NCBI GenBank assembly: GCA_900543625.1
Contig: UQSF01000009.1
Span: 32,090-96,089, forward strand
Direction of reading: 5' to 3'
From: an uncultured Eubacteriales bacterium
GTDB taxonomy: Bacteria; Bacillota; Clostridia; Oscillospirales; Oscillospiraceae
DNA length: 64,000 nucleotides
Shown: positions 1 through 7,038 of the stretch, piece after piece
Layout of the letters: each line of letters opens with the position of its first letter
How positions within the stretch are numbered: the first letter of the stretch is position 1
The notes under the pieces: model-generated
Told to the model about the DNA's origin: nothing
Databases searched by the model: none
The model's input: the letters and a program-made list of their open reading frames with translations, nothing else
Program-made: the position numbers and the translations under genes

Positions 1-219
1 TTCAAAGCCGGACTGCAGCGTGTTGTGGTCGACATAGGCCACGCTCAGCTCGGTCTTGACGCGCGCGATGCCCATCGTCTCGAACTCGAGATAGGCCATC
101 GTGCCGGTCGCGTCCTGCGTGAGCGTCTGGTCAATGCGCAGGGCGATCTCGCTGCCGGGGGTCATGTCGCCGTGCAGCAGATGTGCGCGGATGATTTTTT
201 GAGCCAGTGTCTCACCCAT
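1..219 (-). CDS. acnA: Aconitate hydratase, N-terminal part (runs off the window)
   Basis: Aconitase interconverts citrate and isocitrate with a [4Fe-4S] cluster. The 73 visible residues begin MGETLAQKIIRAHL and contain ALRIDQTLTQDATGT and VAYVDHNTLQSGFE, both typical of the N-terminus of the aconitase family. The family's cluster cysteines lie beyond the window edge. The ATG overlaps the end of the upstream GntR gene by 8 nt (ATGGGTGA), which indicates translational coupling. It is the third gene after a Re-citrate synthase gene, so the operon appears to run oxaloacetate to citrate to isocitrate, probably for glutamate precursor supply in an anaerobe. The related 3-isopropylmalate dehydratase large subunit is an alternative, but the motif wording and citrate synthase context favour aconitase. 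Confidence 0.85.
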   Translation of the reverse strand, partial: MGETLAQKIIRAHLLHGDMTPGSEIALRIDQTLTQDATGTMAYLEFETMGIARVKTELSVAYVDHNTLQSGFE

Positions 220-865
220 GGAGATCCATCCTTTCGATCATACTTTTCTTTGCGTGGATTGTGTGTTCGGTCGTGAGCGCGGCGGCCGCATCGGCATCGC
301 CCGCGGCGATGGCCTCATAAATGGCGCGGTGCTCTTTGACCACCTGTGCCGTGCGCTTGGCGTCGGCAATGGACGCCTTGCGATAGCGGCGGGTCTTGCG
401 GTGCAGCGGTACGAGCGTGTCGCTGATGACGGCGTGACCGCTCATGTCGCAGATGATGTCATGAAACTGGTCGTCCATCTCGCGCAGGTGCTCGGCGTCA
501 CGCTTTTCAAAGTAGAACTCCTGCAGATCCAGAATGTGCTGCAGGCGCGCAAGACCGTCGGGCGAAGCGTTTTTCGCCGCGTAGTACGACGCGAGCCCCT
601 CGATCTTGCAGCGGATGTCCATGATGTCCACCAGATCCTCCGCCGTGATGCCGAGCACGACCGTGCCCTTGCCGGTATCGGCGATGAGGTGCTCCTGCTC
701 GAGCCGGCGCAGCGCCTCGCGGATGGGCGTGCGGCTGACGTTGAGCTGCTCGACGAGCCGCAGCTCCGTGAGCACCTCACCGCGCGGGTAAACGCCCTGT
801 ATGATGTCGGATTCCAGCCGCTCAAACACCTGATCGGCCAGCGTAACGGTACGGAAATCTTTCAT
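212..865 (-). CDS. GntR family (FadR/FCD-type) transcriptional regulator
   Basis: A 217-aa regulator. The N-terminal winged helix-turn-helix includes LNVSRTPIREALRRLE, the classic GntR recognition region. The C-terminal helical domain carries D and H residues (FHDIICDMSGH and later histidines) as in metal- or carboxylate-sensing FCD domains. The start is the ATG at 865, preceded by an AGGAGGTGCAGC ribosome site; an in-frame upstream extension has no such site and lies inside the citrate synthase gene. It sits 13 nt after citrate synthase and overlaps aconitase, so it most likely senses a tricarboxylate or related acid and controls its own operon. The perfect palindrome ATTGTATACAAT on the operon promoter matches the form of operators bound by FCD-type GntR proteins. 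Confidence 0.9.
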   Translation of the reverse strand: MKDFRTVTLADQVFERLESDIIQGVYPRGEVLTELRLVEQLNVSRTPIREALRRLEQEHLIADTGKGTVVLGITAEDLVDIMDIRCKIEGLASYYAAKNASPDGLARLQHILDLQEFYFEKRDAEHLREMDDQFHDIICDMSGHAVISDTLVPLHRKTRRYRKASIADAKRTAQVVKEHRAIYEAIAAGDADAAAALTTEHTIHAKKSMIERMDLHG

Positions 866-878
866 GCTGCACCTCCTG

Positions 879-2255
879 TCAGACCTGCGCGAAGCGGCCG
901 GGCGCCAGCTCCGCGATCTTGGCGTTGAGCTCCTTGGCCGAGATGACGGTCTGGCGGCCGTCCTCGTATTCCGCATCCACCCAGCCCTTGAGCGCGAGCA
1001 CGAGCGGGTCGTGCTTGTCGATCTGCGCATCCCCGGTCAGGCGGTAGTTCTGGTTGATCCAGTAGGCGATGCCCGCGAGGCCGGAGGTCTTGGCAACCTG
1101 CACGGACGCGGGGCGGTTGAGGAGCTTTTCGGTGTCGAAGATCGTGTAGATCTCCGCATCCTTGAGCAGCCCGTCGGCGTGGATGCCGGCGCGCGTGGCG
1201 TTGAAGTCGCGCCCGACGAACGGCGTCATCGGCGGGATATCATAGCCGATCTCGTGCTGGAAATAGTCCGCGATCTCGGTGATGACGGTCGGGTCCATGC
1301 CGTCGAGCGAGCCGCGCAGCGACGCGTACTCGAACACCATCGCCTCGAGCGGGATGTTGCCCGTGCGCTCGCCGATGCCGAGCAGGGAGCAGTTGACCGC
1401 GCACGCACCGTAGAGCCACGCGGTCGAGGCGTTGACGACCGCCTTGTAAAAGTCGTTGTGCCCGTGCCACTCAAGGCACTCGCTCGGCACATCGGAATAC
1501 TGCTGCAGGCCGTAGATGATGCCGGCCACGCTGCGCGGCAGCGCCGCCTCCGTGTAGGGGATGCCGTAGCCCATGGTGTCGCACGCGCGGATCTTGACCG
1601 GGATGCCCGCCTGCCGCGAGAGCTTTTGCAGCTCGTTGACAAACGGCACGACAAAGCCGTAGAAATCGGCGCGCGTGATGTCCTCCAGGTGGCAGCGCGG
1701 CACGACGCCCGCCGCGAACGCATCCGCCACGGTCGCAAGATAATAGTCCATGGCCTGACGGCGCGTCATCTTCATTTTCTTGAAGATGTGGTAGTCGCTG
1801 CAGCTGACGAGAATGCCCGTCTCACGGATGCCGAGGTCGCGCACGAGGCGGAAGTCCTCCTTCGTCGCGCGGATCCACGTCGTGATCTCCGGGAACTTCA
1901 GCCCCAGCTCCATGCACTTTTCGAGCGCCTCGCGGTCTTTCTTGCTGTAGATGAAAAACTCCGTCTGCCGGATGATGCCGTACGGCCCGCCGAGCCGGGA
2001 GAGATACTTATAGATATTGACGATCTGGTCGACCGTGTACGGCTCCACGGACTGCTGCCCGTCGCGCAGGGACGTGTCCGTGATCCAGATCTCCTCGGGC
2101 ATATTCATCGGCACGCGCCGGTGGTTGAACGGCACCTTCGGCACCATGCCCTGGGTGTAAATGTCGCGATGGAGGTTGGGTTCCGCTACATCCTGAAGCG
2201 AATATTTATACGCATTCTGCTCCAGCAAATTCGTCTTTCCGGATATTTCAAGCAT
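879..2255 (-). CDS. Re-citrate synthase-like enzyme (HMGL / isopropylmalate synthase family)
   Basis: A 458-aa TIM-barrel condensing enzyme of the DRE-TIM family. The metal/substrate loop TDTSLRDGQQS is at residues 59-69 and the metal-binding HGHND at about 264-268. Its length and sequence match the oxygen-sensitive Re-citrate synthase described in Clostridium kluyveri rather than true 2-isopropylmalate synthase, which normally carries a longer C-terminal LeuA regulatory domain absent here. Aconitase lies downstream in the same operon, supporting citrate formation from acetyl-CoA and oxaloacetate. Homocitrate synthase is the main alternative. It is the first gene of the operon and is read from a near-consensus promoter overlapped by a palindrome. 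Confidence 0.8.
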   Translation of the reverse strand: MLEISGKTNLLEQNAYKYSLQDVAEPNLHRDIYTQGMVPKVPFNHRRVPMNMPEEIWITDTSLRDGQQSVEPYTVDQIVNIYKYLSRLGGPYGIIRQTEFFIYSKKDREALEKCMELGLKFPEITTWIRATKEDFRLVRDLGIRETGILVSCSDYHIFKKMKMTRRQAMDYYLATVADAFAAGVVPRCHLEDITRADFYGFVVPFVNELQKLSRQAGIPVKIRACDTMGYGIPYTEAALPRSVAGIIYGLQQYSDVPSECLEWHGHNDFYKAVVNASTAWLYGACAVNCSLLGIGERTGNIPLEAMVFEYASLRGSLDGMDPTVITEIADYFQHEIGYDIPPMTPFVGRDFNATRAGIHADGLLKDAEIYTIFDTEKLLNRPASVQVAKTSGLAGIAYWINQNYRLTGDAQIDKHDPLVLALKGWVDAEYEDGRQTVISAKELNAKIAELAPGRFAQV

Positions 2256-2287
2256 AGCAGTGGGACTCCTTTCCGTTGCTTTGTATT

Positions 2288-2325
2288 ATTGTATACAATT
2301 ATACACACGCCGCTTTTCTTGTCAA
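2288..2325 (-). promoter_or_regulatory. Promoter and GntR-type operator of the citrate synthase operon
   Basis: On the minus strand a consensus -35 TTGACA (2325-2320) is followed after 16 nt by a consensus -10 TATAAT (2303-2298). The perfect 12-bp palindrome ATTGTATACAAT (2288-2299) overlaps the -10 edge and the likely start site, 33 nt before the first start codon. This is the expected place for repression by the GntR protein encoded in the operon. Confidence 0.75.
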
Positions 2326-2348
2326 TAGAATTGTTCACAAATTTCCGC

Positions 2349-2398
2349 TTGCTTTCCGGGCGGAAGCTGGTATAATACAAAATCGTTCAAAATTGAAC
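2349..2398 (+). promoter_or_regulatory. Promoter and inverted repeat before the MarR-MATE operon
   Basis: TTGCTT (2349-2354), a 16-nt spacer and TATAAT (2371-2376) form a promoter. An inverted repeat GTTCAA-AA-TTGAAC (2385-2398) covers the likely start site, 22 nt before the MarR start codon. The placement suggests MarR autorepression. The promoter is back to back with that of the citrate synthase operon. Confidence 0.65.
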
Positions 2399-2419
2399 TA
2401 TTTCCAGGAGGTGACCGCC

Positions 2420-2866
2420 GTGCTTACCGCATCGCAGGTCTATACGTACACGCGCCGCATCCTCGACGCCTACGCCGTCGTCATGCAGCCGCTGAGCGCG
2501 GAGCTGGACATGGCGCCCAACGCCGTGGACATCCTGCTCTTTCTGGCCAACAATCCGGGGCTGGACACCGCGCGCGACATCTGCACATACCGCCGGCTCA
2601 AGCCGGGCATCGTGTCGTTTCACGTCGACAAGCTCGTGCGCGAGGGGTATCTGCTGCGCGCACGCGACCCCGGCGACCGGCGGCGCTGCCGCCTCGTGTG
2701 CACGGACAAGGCCGCGCCCATCATCGCGCGCGGGCAGGCCCTGCAGGAGCAGTTCAGCGCGCAGATGTCCGCGGGCGTCGCGCCCGACGCGCTCGAGACG
2801 TTCCAGCGCTGCCTGACGGCGTTCGCGCAAAATCTGGACCACATCGCATATGGGGAGGCACGCTGA
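2420..2866 (+). CDS. MarR family transcriptional regulator
   Basis: A 148-aa winged-helix protein. The core ICTYRRLKPGIVSFHVDKLVREGYL is followed by RDPGDRRRCRLVCTDK, the MarR wing with its D-x-R-D/R pattern. I chose the GTG at 2420 because AGGAGGTG lies 6-7 nt upstream; the in-frame GTG at 2411 falls within that ribosome site. The stop codon abuts the ATG of a MATE exporter. This MarR-efflux arrangement usually means that ligand binding relieves repression of the pump. The ligand cannot be read from sequence. Confidence 0.85.
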   Translation: MLTASQVYTYTRRILDAYAVVMQPLSAELDMAPNAVDILLFLANNPGLDTARDICTYRRLKPGIVSFHVDKLVREGYLLRARDPGDRRRCRLVCTDKAAPIIARGQALQEQFSAQMSAGVAPDALETFQRCLTAFAQNLDHIAYGEAR

Positions 2867-4234
2867 ATGCAGCAGGACAAAACATTTCTCGGCACGGAGC
2901 CGGTCGGACAGCTTCTGCGCCGGCTCGCGATCCCGACGGTGATCGCGCAGCTGGTCAATATGCTCTACAACATCGTCGACCGCATCTACATCGGCCACAT
3001 TCCCGAGGTCGGCAGCGCCGCGCTGACGGGCGTGGGCGTGTGCCTGCCGATCATCCTGATCGTGTCGGCCTTCGCGTGCTTCACGGCCTCCGGCGGCGCG
3101 CCGCGCGCGTCGATCTACATGGGGCGCGACGATATGGACAGCGCCGAAAAGACGCTCGGCGGCTGCTTCACGCTGCAGATCGGTATCTCCATTGTGCTCA
3201 CGGCGGTGCTGCTCCTCTGGGGGCGCGAGGCGCTGCTTGCCTTCGGCGCGAGCGAAAATACCATTGACTACGCCGTGGACTACCTGCATATTTATGCGTT
3301 CGGCACGCTCTTTGTCGAGCTCACGCTGGGCATGAACGCCTTCATCACGGCGCAGGGCTTTGCCAAGGTGGGCATGTACACGGTGCTCATCGGCGCGGCG
3401 GCGAACATCATCCTCGACCCGATCTTCATCTTCGCGCTGGGCATGGGCGTGCGCGGCGCAGCACTGGCGACCGTGCTCTCACAGGGGCTCTCGTGCGCGT
3501 GGGTGCTGGTGTTCCTGTGCGGGAAGAAGGCGTTTTTGCGCCTGCGGCGGGAAAATCTCTTCGTCTCGCCGAAGCTCATCCTGCCGTGCGTGGCGCTCGG
3601 CCTGGCCACGTTCACGATGCAGGCGAGCGAGAGCGTCATCTCCGTGTGCTTCAACGCCTCCCTGCTCAAGTACGGCGGCGACATCGCCGTCGGCGCCATG
3701 ACGATCCTCACGAGCGTGATGCAGTTTGCCATGCTGCCGCTGCAGGGCATCGGGCAGGGCGCGCAGCCGATCACGAGCTACAACTTCGGCGCGAAAAACA
3801 CCGCGCGCGTGCGCGAGACGTTTCGCCTGCTGCTCAAGGTGTGCCTGATCTACTCGGTCTCGCTTTGGGCGCTCATCGAGCTAGCCCCCGGCCTGTTTGC
3901 GCGCATCTTCACGCCGGACGCGGCGCTCATCGCCTTTACGACGCGCGTGCTGCGCATCTATTGCGCGGGGCTGTTTTTGTTCGGCATCCAGATCGCCTGC
4001 CAGATGACGTTCGTGTCCATCGGCAGCGCGCTGTGCTCGATCATCGTGGCCGTGCTGCGCAAATTCGTGCTGCTGCTGCCGCTGATCTATCTGCTGCCGG
4101 CGCTGCTGTCCGATCAGACGACCGCCGTGTATCTGGCCGAGCCCGTCGCGGACGTGATCGCCGTCACGTGCACCGCCATCCTGTTTGCGACGCAGTTTCG
4201 CAAGGCGCTGCACAAGCTCGAGGCAGGCGCCTGA
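2867..4234 (+). CDS. MATE family efflux transporter
   Basis: A 455-aa membrane protein with about 12 hydrophobic segments in two homologous halves, as expected for MATE (NorM/DinF-like) cation-coupled exporters. The first helix region LAIPTVIAQLVNMLYNIVDRIYIGH is a recognisable MATE start, and PLQGIGQGAQPITSYNFGA marks the second half. It starts directly after the MarR stop and is probably made from the same transcript. MATE proteins export cationic drugs or metabolites. The real substrate is unknown. Confidence 0.9.
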   Translation: MQQDKTFLGTEPVGQLLRRLAIPTVIAQLVNMLYNIVDRIYIGHIPEVGSAALTGVGVCLPIILIVSAFACFTASGGAPRASIYMGRDDMDSAEKTLGGCFTLQIGISIVLTAVLLLWGREALLAFGASENTIDYAVDYLHIYAFGTLFVELTLGMNAFITAQGFAKVGMYTVLIGAAANIILDPIFIFALGMGVRGAALATVLSQGLSCAWVLVFLCGKKAFLRLRRENLFVSPKLILPCVALGLATFTMQASESVISVCFNASLLKYGGDIAVGAMTILTSVMQFAMLPLQGIGQGAQPITSYNFGAKNTARVRETFRLLLKVCLIYSVSLWALIELAPGLFARIFTPDAALIAFTTRVLRIYCAGLFLFGIQIACQMTFVSIGSALCSIIVAVLRKFVLLLPLIYLLPALLSDQTTAVYLAEPVADVIAVTCTAILFATQFRKALHKLEAGA

Positions 4235-4308
4235 CAGACTGCGAAGCACGCTGCGGATGATTCAAAAATTTGAAACAACGTTATGAAAATTATGAATCGT
4301 CCGCAGCG

Positions 4309-4337
4309 TTGACAACCGGCTTTCCGGCGCGTACAAT
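4309..4337 (+). promoter_or_regulatory. Promoter upstream of the leader peptide and NSS transporter
   Basis: TTGACA (4309-4314), a 17-nt spacer and TACAAT (4332-4337) form a strong sigma-A-type promoter. A transcript from here would begin near 4344 and run about 320 nt through a small ORF and two hairpins before reaching the transporter start at 4668. Confidence 0.75.
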
Positions 4338-4371
4338 GGCGTCAAATTTCTTCCAAAAGGAGCTGCAAGCC

Positions 4372-4575
4372 ATGCGTCACACGTCCTTTGCCCGTCCCTG
4401 CAATGCCGCGGCCAAGTGCGCGGTTGGCTCGGCATGCTCTGCGGCGAATACCGACAACAACAGCATCCTTCTGCTTACCATCGACACTGTAGCTGCAGTG
4501 TCGATTTTTGCTATACTCAGCATTCTGGGCATCGCACCGCCAGCAGAACGAACCAAACCGGTATTCGCGGGATAA
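4372..4575 (+). CDS. Candidate 67-aa leader peptide before the NSS transporter
   Basis: A small ORF with a good ribosome site (AAGGAG, about 9 nt before the ATG) lies in the 5' leader. Residues 31-54 are strongly enriched in Ile, Leu and Val (ILLLTIDTVAAVSIFAILSI). The run overlaps a strong hairpin at 4480-4505, and a second hairpin with a U-tract follows the stop codon. This resembles attenuation leaders such as ilvL, in which ribosome stalling at branched-chain codons changes downstream RNA folding. I recognise no protein family. It might instead be a chance ORF or a small membrane peptide. Confidence 0.5.
   Translation: MRHTSFARPCNAAAKCAVGSACSAANTDNNSILLLTIDTVAAVSIFAILSILGIAPPAERTKPVFAG
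4480..4509 (+). terminator. Leader hairpin with short U-tract, inside the small ORF
   Basis: The 10-bp arms ATCGACACTG and CAGTGTCGAT (4480-4505) enclose a 6-nt loop and are followed by five T residues. It could be a pause or early terminator that a translating ribosome would disrupt. Confidence 0.55.
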
Positions 4576-4597
4576 ACACGACTTGGTATACCAGGAG

Positions 4598-4632
4598 TCG
4601 GCCCCGACCGTTTTGGTCGGGGCCGATTTTTT
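4598..4632 (+). terminator. Intrinsic terminator just before the NSS transporter
   Basis: A 12-bp GC-rich stem (TCGGCCCCGACC / GGTCGGGGCCGA) is followed by six T residues and ends only 36 nt before the transporter ATG. It lies between promoter and structural gene, so it is best read as an attenuator. Confidence 0.75.
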
Positions 4633-4667
4633 GTTGTATAGAAAAACGGACAGAAAGGAAATCTGTT

Positions 4668-6152
4668 ATGGAAAAGAAAAAAGTTGGATTCGCCAGCGGC
4701 ATCGGCTTCATCCTCGCCGCCGCCGGCAGTGCCGTGGGCCTCGGAAATCTCTGGGGCTTCCCGTACAAGACGTCGCAAAACGGCGGCGCGGCCTTCGTGC
4801 TCATCTACGTCGCGTGCGTGCTGCTCATCGGCTTCGTGACGATGCTCAGCGAGATCTATCTCGGCCGCCGCGCGCAGGCAAACCCCATGACCGCCTACAA
4901 GATGATCCACAAGAACCTCGGCTGGTGCGGGCTCGTGGCGATCGTGATCCCCGCGTTCATCATCTGCTACTACTCCGTGCTCGGCGGCTGGACGACGAAG
5001 TACGCGCTCAACTCCTTCAGCGGCAACGCCGGCATCGTCGGCACGTTCTCCGTCAACACGGGCGAGGTCATCCTCTACACCGCGATCTTCCTCGTGCTGA
5101 GCATGATGATCATCATGGGCGGCGTCAAGGACGGCATCGAGAAGGCGTCCAAGGTGCTCATGCCGGTGCTGTTTCTGATCCTCGTCGCCATCGCCGTCTA
5201 CGCGCTGACGCTCGGCAGCGGCGTGCGTGAGGGTCTGAGCTTCTACCTCAAGCCCGATTTCTCCGGCATCACGTTCAAGTCCGTGCTCGTGGCCATGGGT
5301 CAGGCGTTTTACTCCCTGTCGCTCGGCATGGGCATCATGATCACCTACGGCTCGTACACCGGCAAGGAGGTCAACCTCGTGCGCTCCACCGCCATGATCT
5401 GCATCTTCGACACGCTCGTGGCGCTCATCGCGGGTCTGGCGATCTTCCCGTCGGTGGCGCACTTTGACCCCGCGCTGCTCGGCAGCAGCAAGGGCGTCGC
5501 GCTCATGTTCATCATCCTGCCGCAGGTGTTCGAGTCCATGGGCGGCGTGGGTCAGGTCGTGTCGTTCGCCTTTTTCGTCATGGTCGATATCGCCGCCATC
5601 ACCTCCGTCGTGTCGCTGATCGAGGTCGTGACGCAGTTCGTCATCCAGAAATTCCACGCCCACCGCAAGCGCGCCGCGCTCATCGTTGCGAGCGTCTGCT
5701 TTCTCGTGTCGATCCCGATCGGCATCTCGCTCGGCCATGTCGCCATCCTCGAGGAATCCAGCCCCGCGCTGTTCGGGCTCGACTGGCTGACGTTCTTTGA
5801 CGAGGTGACCAACACCGTGCTCATGCCCGTGTGCGCGCTGTTTTCCTGCATCGTTGTCGGCTGGTTCATCACGCCCAAGCGCGCCGTGGCCGAGATCGAG
5901 GCTGGGGGCACACCCATGGCCGGCTGGCTCAAGAAGGTCTACGCCGTCATGATCCGCTTCGTGACGCCGGCGCTCATCCTCATCGTCGAGATCGGCGGCC
6001 TGCAGAGCGAGATCGCGGCCGGCAACACCGCCGTCATCGTCTTTGCCTACGCGCTCGTGGCGCTGTGCGTGGTGGCGTATTTTGCCTTCTTCCGCAACAG
6101 AGACACCGGCACGAACGCCGACGAGAAGCTCTCCGGCGATTACCCCGTGTGA
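4668..6152 (+). CDS. NSS/SNF family sodium-dependent amino-acid transporter
   Basis: A 494-aa transporter with about 11-12 membrane segments. The N-terminal signature FASGIGFILAAAGSAVGLGN followed by LWGFPYKTSQNGGAAF is diagnostic of the neurotransmitter:sodium symporter family (LeuT, MhsT, TnaT). The family co-transports Na+ with hydrophobic or aromatic amino acids. I chose the ATG at 4668 (ribosome site AAAGGA, MEKKKVGFASG); the frame stays open upstream, but that stretch crosses the terminator and lacks homology. A leader peptide rich in Ile/Leu/Val codons precedes it, hinting that uptake answers to branched-chain amino acids. No partner gene follows. Confidence 0.9.
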   Translation: MEKKKVGFASGIGFILAAAGSAVGLGNLWGFPYKTSQNGGAAFVLIYVACVLLIGFVTMLSEIYLGRRAQANPMTAYKMIHKNLGWCGLVAIVIPAFIICYYSVLGGWTTKYALNSFSGNAGIVGTFSVNTGEVILYTAIFLVLSMMIIMGGVKDGIEKASKVLMPVLFLILVAIAVYALTLGSGVREGLSFYLKPDFSGITFKSVLVAMGQAFYSLSLGMGIMITYGSYTGKEVNLVRSTAMICIFDTLVALIAGLAIFPSVAHFDPALLGSSKGVALMFIILPQVFESMGGVGQVVSFAFFVMVDIAAITSVVSLIEVVTQFVIQKFHAHRKRAALIVASVCFLVSIPIGISLGHVAILEESSPALFGLDWLTFFDEVTNTVLMPVCALFSCIVVGWFITPKRAVAEIEAGGTPMAGWLKKVYAVMIRFVTPALILIVEIGGLQSEIAAGNTAVIVFAYALVALCVVAYFAFFRNRDTGTNADEKLSGDYPV

Positions 6153-6198
6153 CACGCGCGATGCGCCCAATACCCCGGAATTGTTTTTGACAAGCTAT

Positions 6199-6235
6199 AC
6201 ACCGGTGTGGTTTTTTGACCATACCGGTGTTTTTT
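6199..6235 (+). terminator. Terminator after the NSS transporter
   Basis: The stem ACACCGGTGTGG / CCATACCGGTGT (12 bp with one G-U pair) has a T-rich loop and a trailing run of T residues. It lies 46 nt after the NSS stop codon. Confidence 0.8.
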
Positions 6236-6271
6236 GTATGACAAACTCGTTAAAAATCGAGCAACTTTCAG

Positions 6272-6322
6272 TTGAAATACCGGCAAAAAACAGGTATAAT
6301 AACAATGTCAGTCAATCTGACA
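6272..6322 (+). promoter_or_regulatory. Promoter and TetR operator of the redox operon
   Basis: TTGAAA (6272-6277), 17 nt and TATAAT (6295-6300) form the promoter. Five nucleotides later lies the inverted repeat TGTCAG-TCAAT-CTGACA (6306-6322). The same arms with a 5-nt spacer recur at 56141-56157 and 56864-56880, both linked to a paralogous TetR gene. The site covers the start of transcription, the position of a typical repressor site. Confidence 0.8.
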
Positions 6323-6347
6323 AACATAGCTGACAGGAGGCACGCCC

Positions 6348-6986
6348 ATGTCGATGCAAGAGGTGCGGGAACAGAATATCGCACTCGTAACACAGACGGC
6401 ACTGGCGTGTTTTGTTGAAAATGGCATTGAAAAGACGACCATCCGCGACATCGCGCAGCACGCCGGTCTGACCGAGCGCTCGGTCTACCGGTACTTTGCG
6501 GGCAAGGATGAGCTCGTCATCGCGGCGGCCTACCTCTACTGGGACAGGGCCAAGGAGCTGGCCGCACAGTCGCTGGCAAAGCAGCGGCGCAGGGGCATGA
6601 CCGGCATCGAGGAGATCCGCGTGCTGCTGCGCAGCTACGCGGGACTGATCTTCACCGACCCCGCGGGGATCCGCTTCTCGCTGGATGCGGAGGTCGCGCT
6701 GTGCAACGCCGGCCGGCAGCACGCGGTCATCAACCGGCCGCCGGAGCGCTTTGAGGTCGCCCCCGGGCCGATCGCTGCGGCCATCCGCCGCGGGCTCGCC
6801 GACGGGACGGTCGATCCCGAGGCCGATGTGAAAACACTCTATTATAATACATACGATTCGATCCTCGGCGTCATCCAGCGGATGTCCGTCGGCGTGCCGA
6901 GCGTGCACGAGCTCGACGGGCACGCGCGCATCGACGCGCTGTGCGAGCAGTTCACGCGCGCATTCGCGGCGCCGCCCAAGCAATAA
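6348..6986 (+). CDS. TetR/AcrR family transcriptional regulator (paralogue of the gene at 56208)
   Basis: A 212-aa regulator. The N-terminal helix-turn-helix reads IEKTTIRDIAQHAGLTERSV followed by YRYFAGKDEL. The C-terminal ligand domain shares phrases with the TetR protein encoded at 56208-56840 (GIEKT, LTERSVxRYF, FSLDAE/FTLDAE, RRGLADGT/RKGLADGS, YYNxYDxILGxxQR), so the two are paralogues. The ATG follows AGGAGG by 7 nt. It leads an apparent operon with the flavoprotein, HypA-like and enoate reductase genes (52-nt gap to the next gene). It probably represses its own promoter through TGTCAG-N5-CTGACA. The inducer is unknown. Confidence 0.9.
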   Translation: MSMQEVREQNIALVTQTALACFVENGIEKTTIRDIAQHAGLTERSVYRYFAGKDELVIAAAYLYWDRAKELAAQSLAKQRRRGMTGIEEIRVLLRSYAGLIFTDPAGIRFSLDAEVALCNAGRQHAVINRPPERFEVAPGPIAAAIRRGLADGTVDPEADVKTLYYNTYDSILGVIQRMSVGVPSVHELDGHARIDALCEQFTRAFAAPPKQ

Positions 6987-7038
6987 GGGGACAGGGAACA
7001 CCTTTTAAATACCACCCTACATTGAAGGAGGAAACGGC

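Noticed and set aside
4540..4632. T-box riboswitch before the NSS transporter.
   Set aside because: The conserved T-box sequence (GGUGGNACCGCG-like) is absent. The leader ORF explains the layout better.
4416..4667. N-terminal extension of the NSS transporter to 4416.
   Set aside because: The extra 84 residues cross a strong terminator and have no family similarity. The ATG at 4668 has a ribosome site and the normal NSS N-terminus.
2690..6170. Long opposite-strand and alternate-frame ORFs over MATE, NSS and many other genes.
   Set aside because: In GC-rich DNA, stop codons are rare in the shadow frames. Their products are low-complexity Arg/Ala/His-rich chains without recognisable domains.
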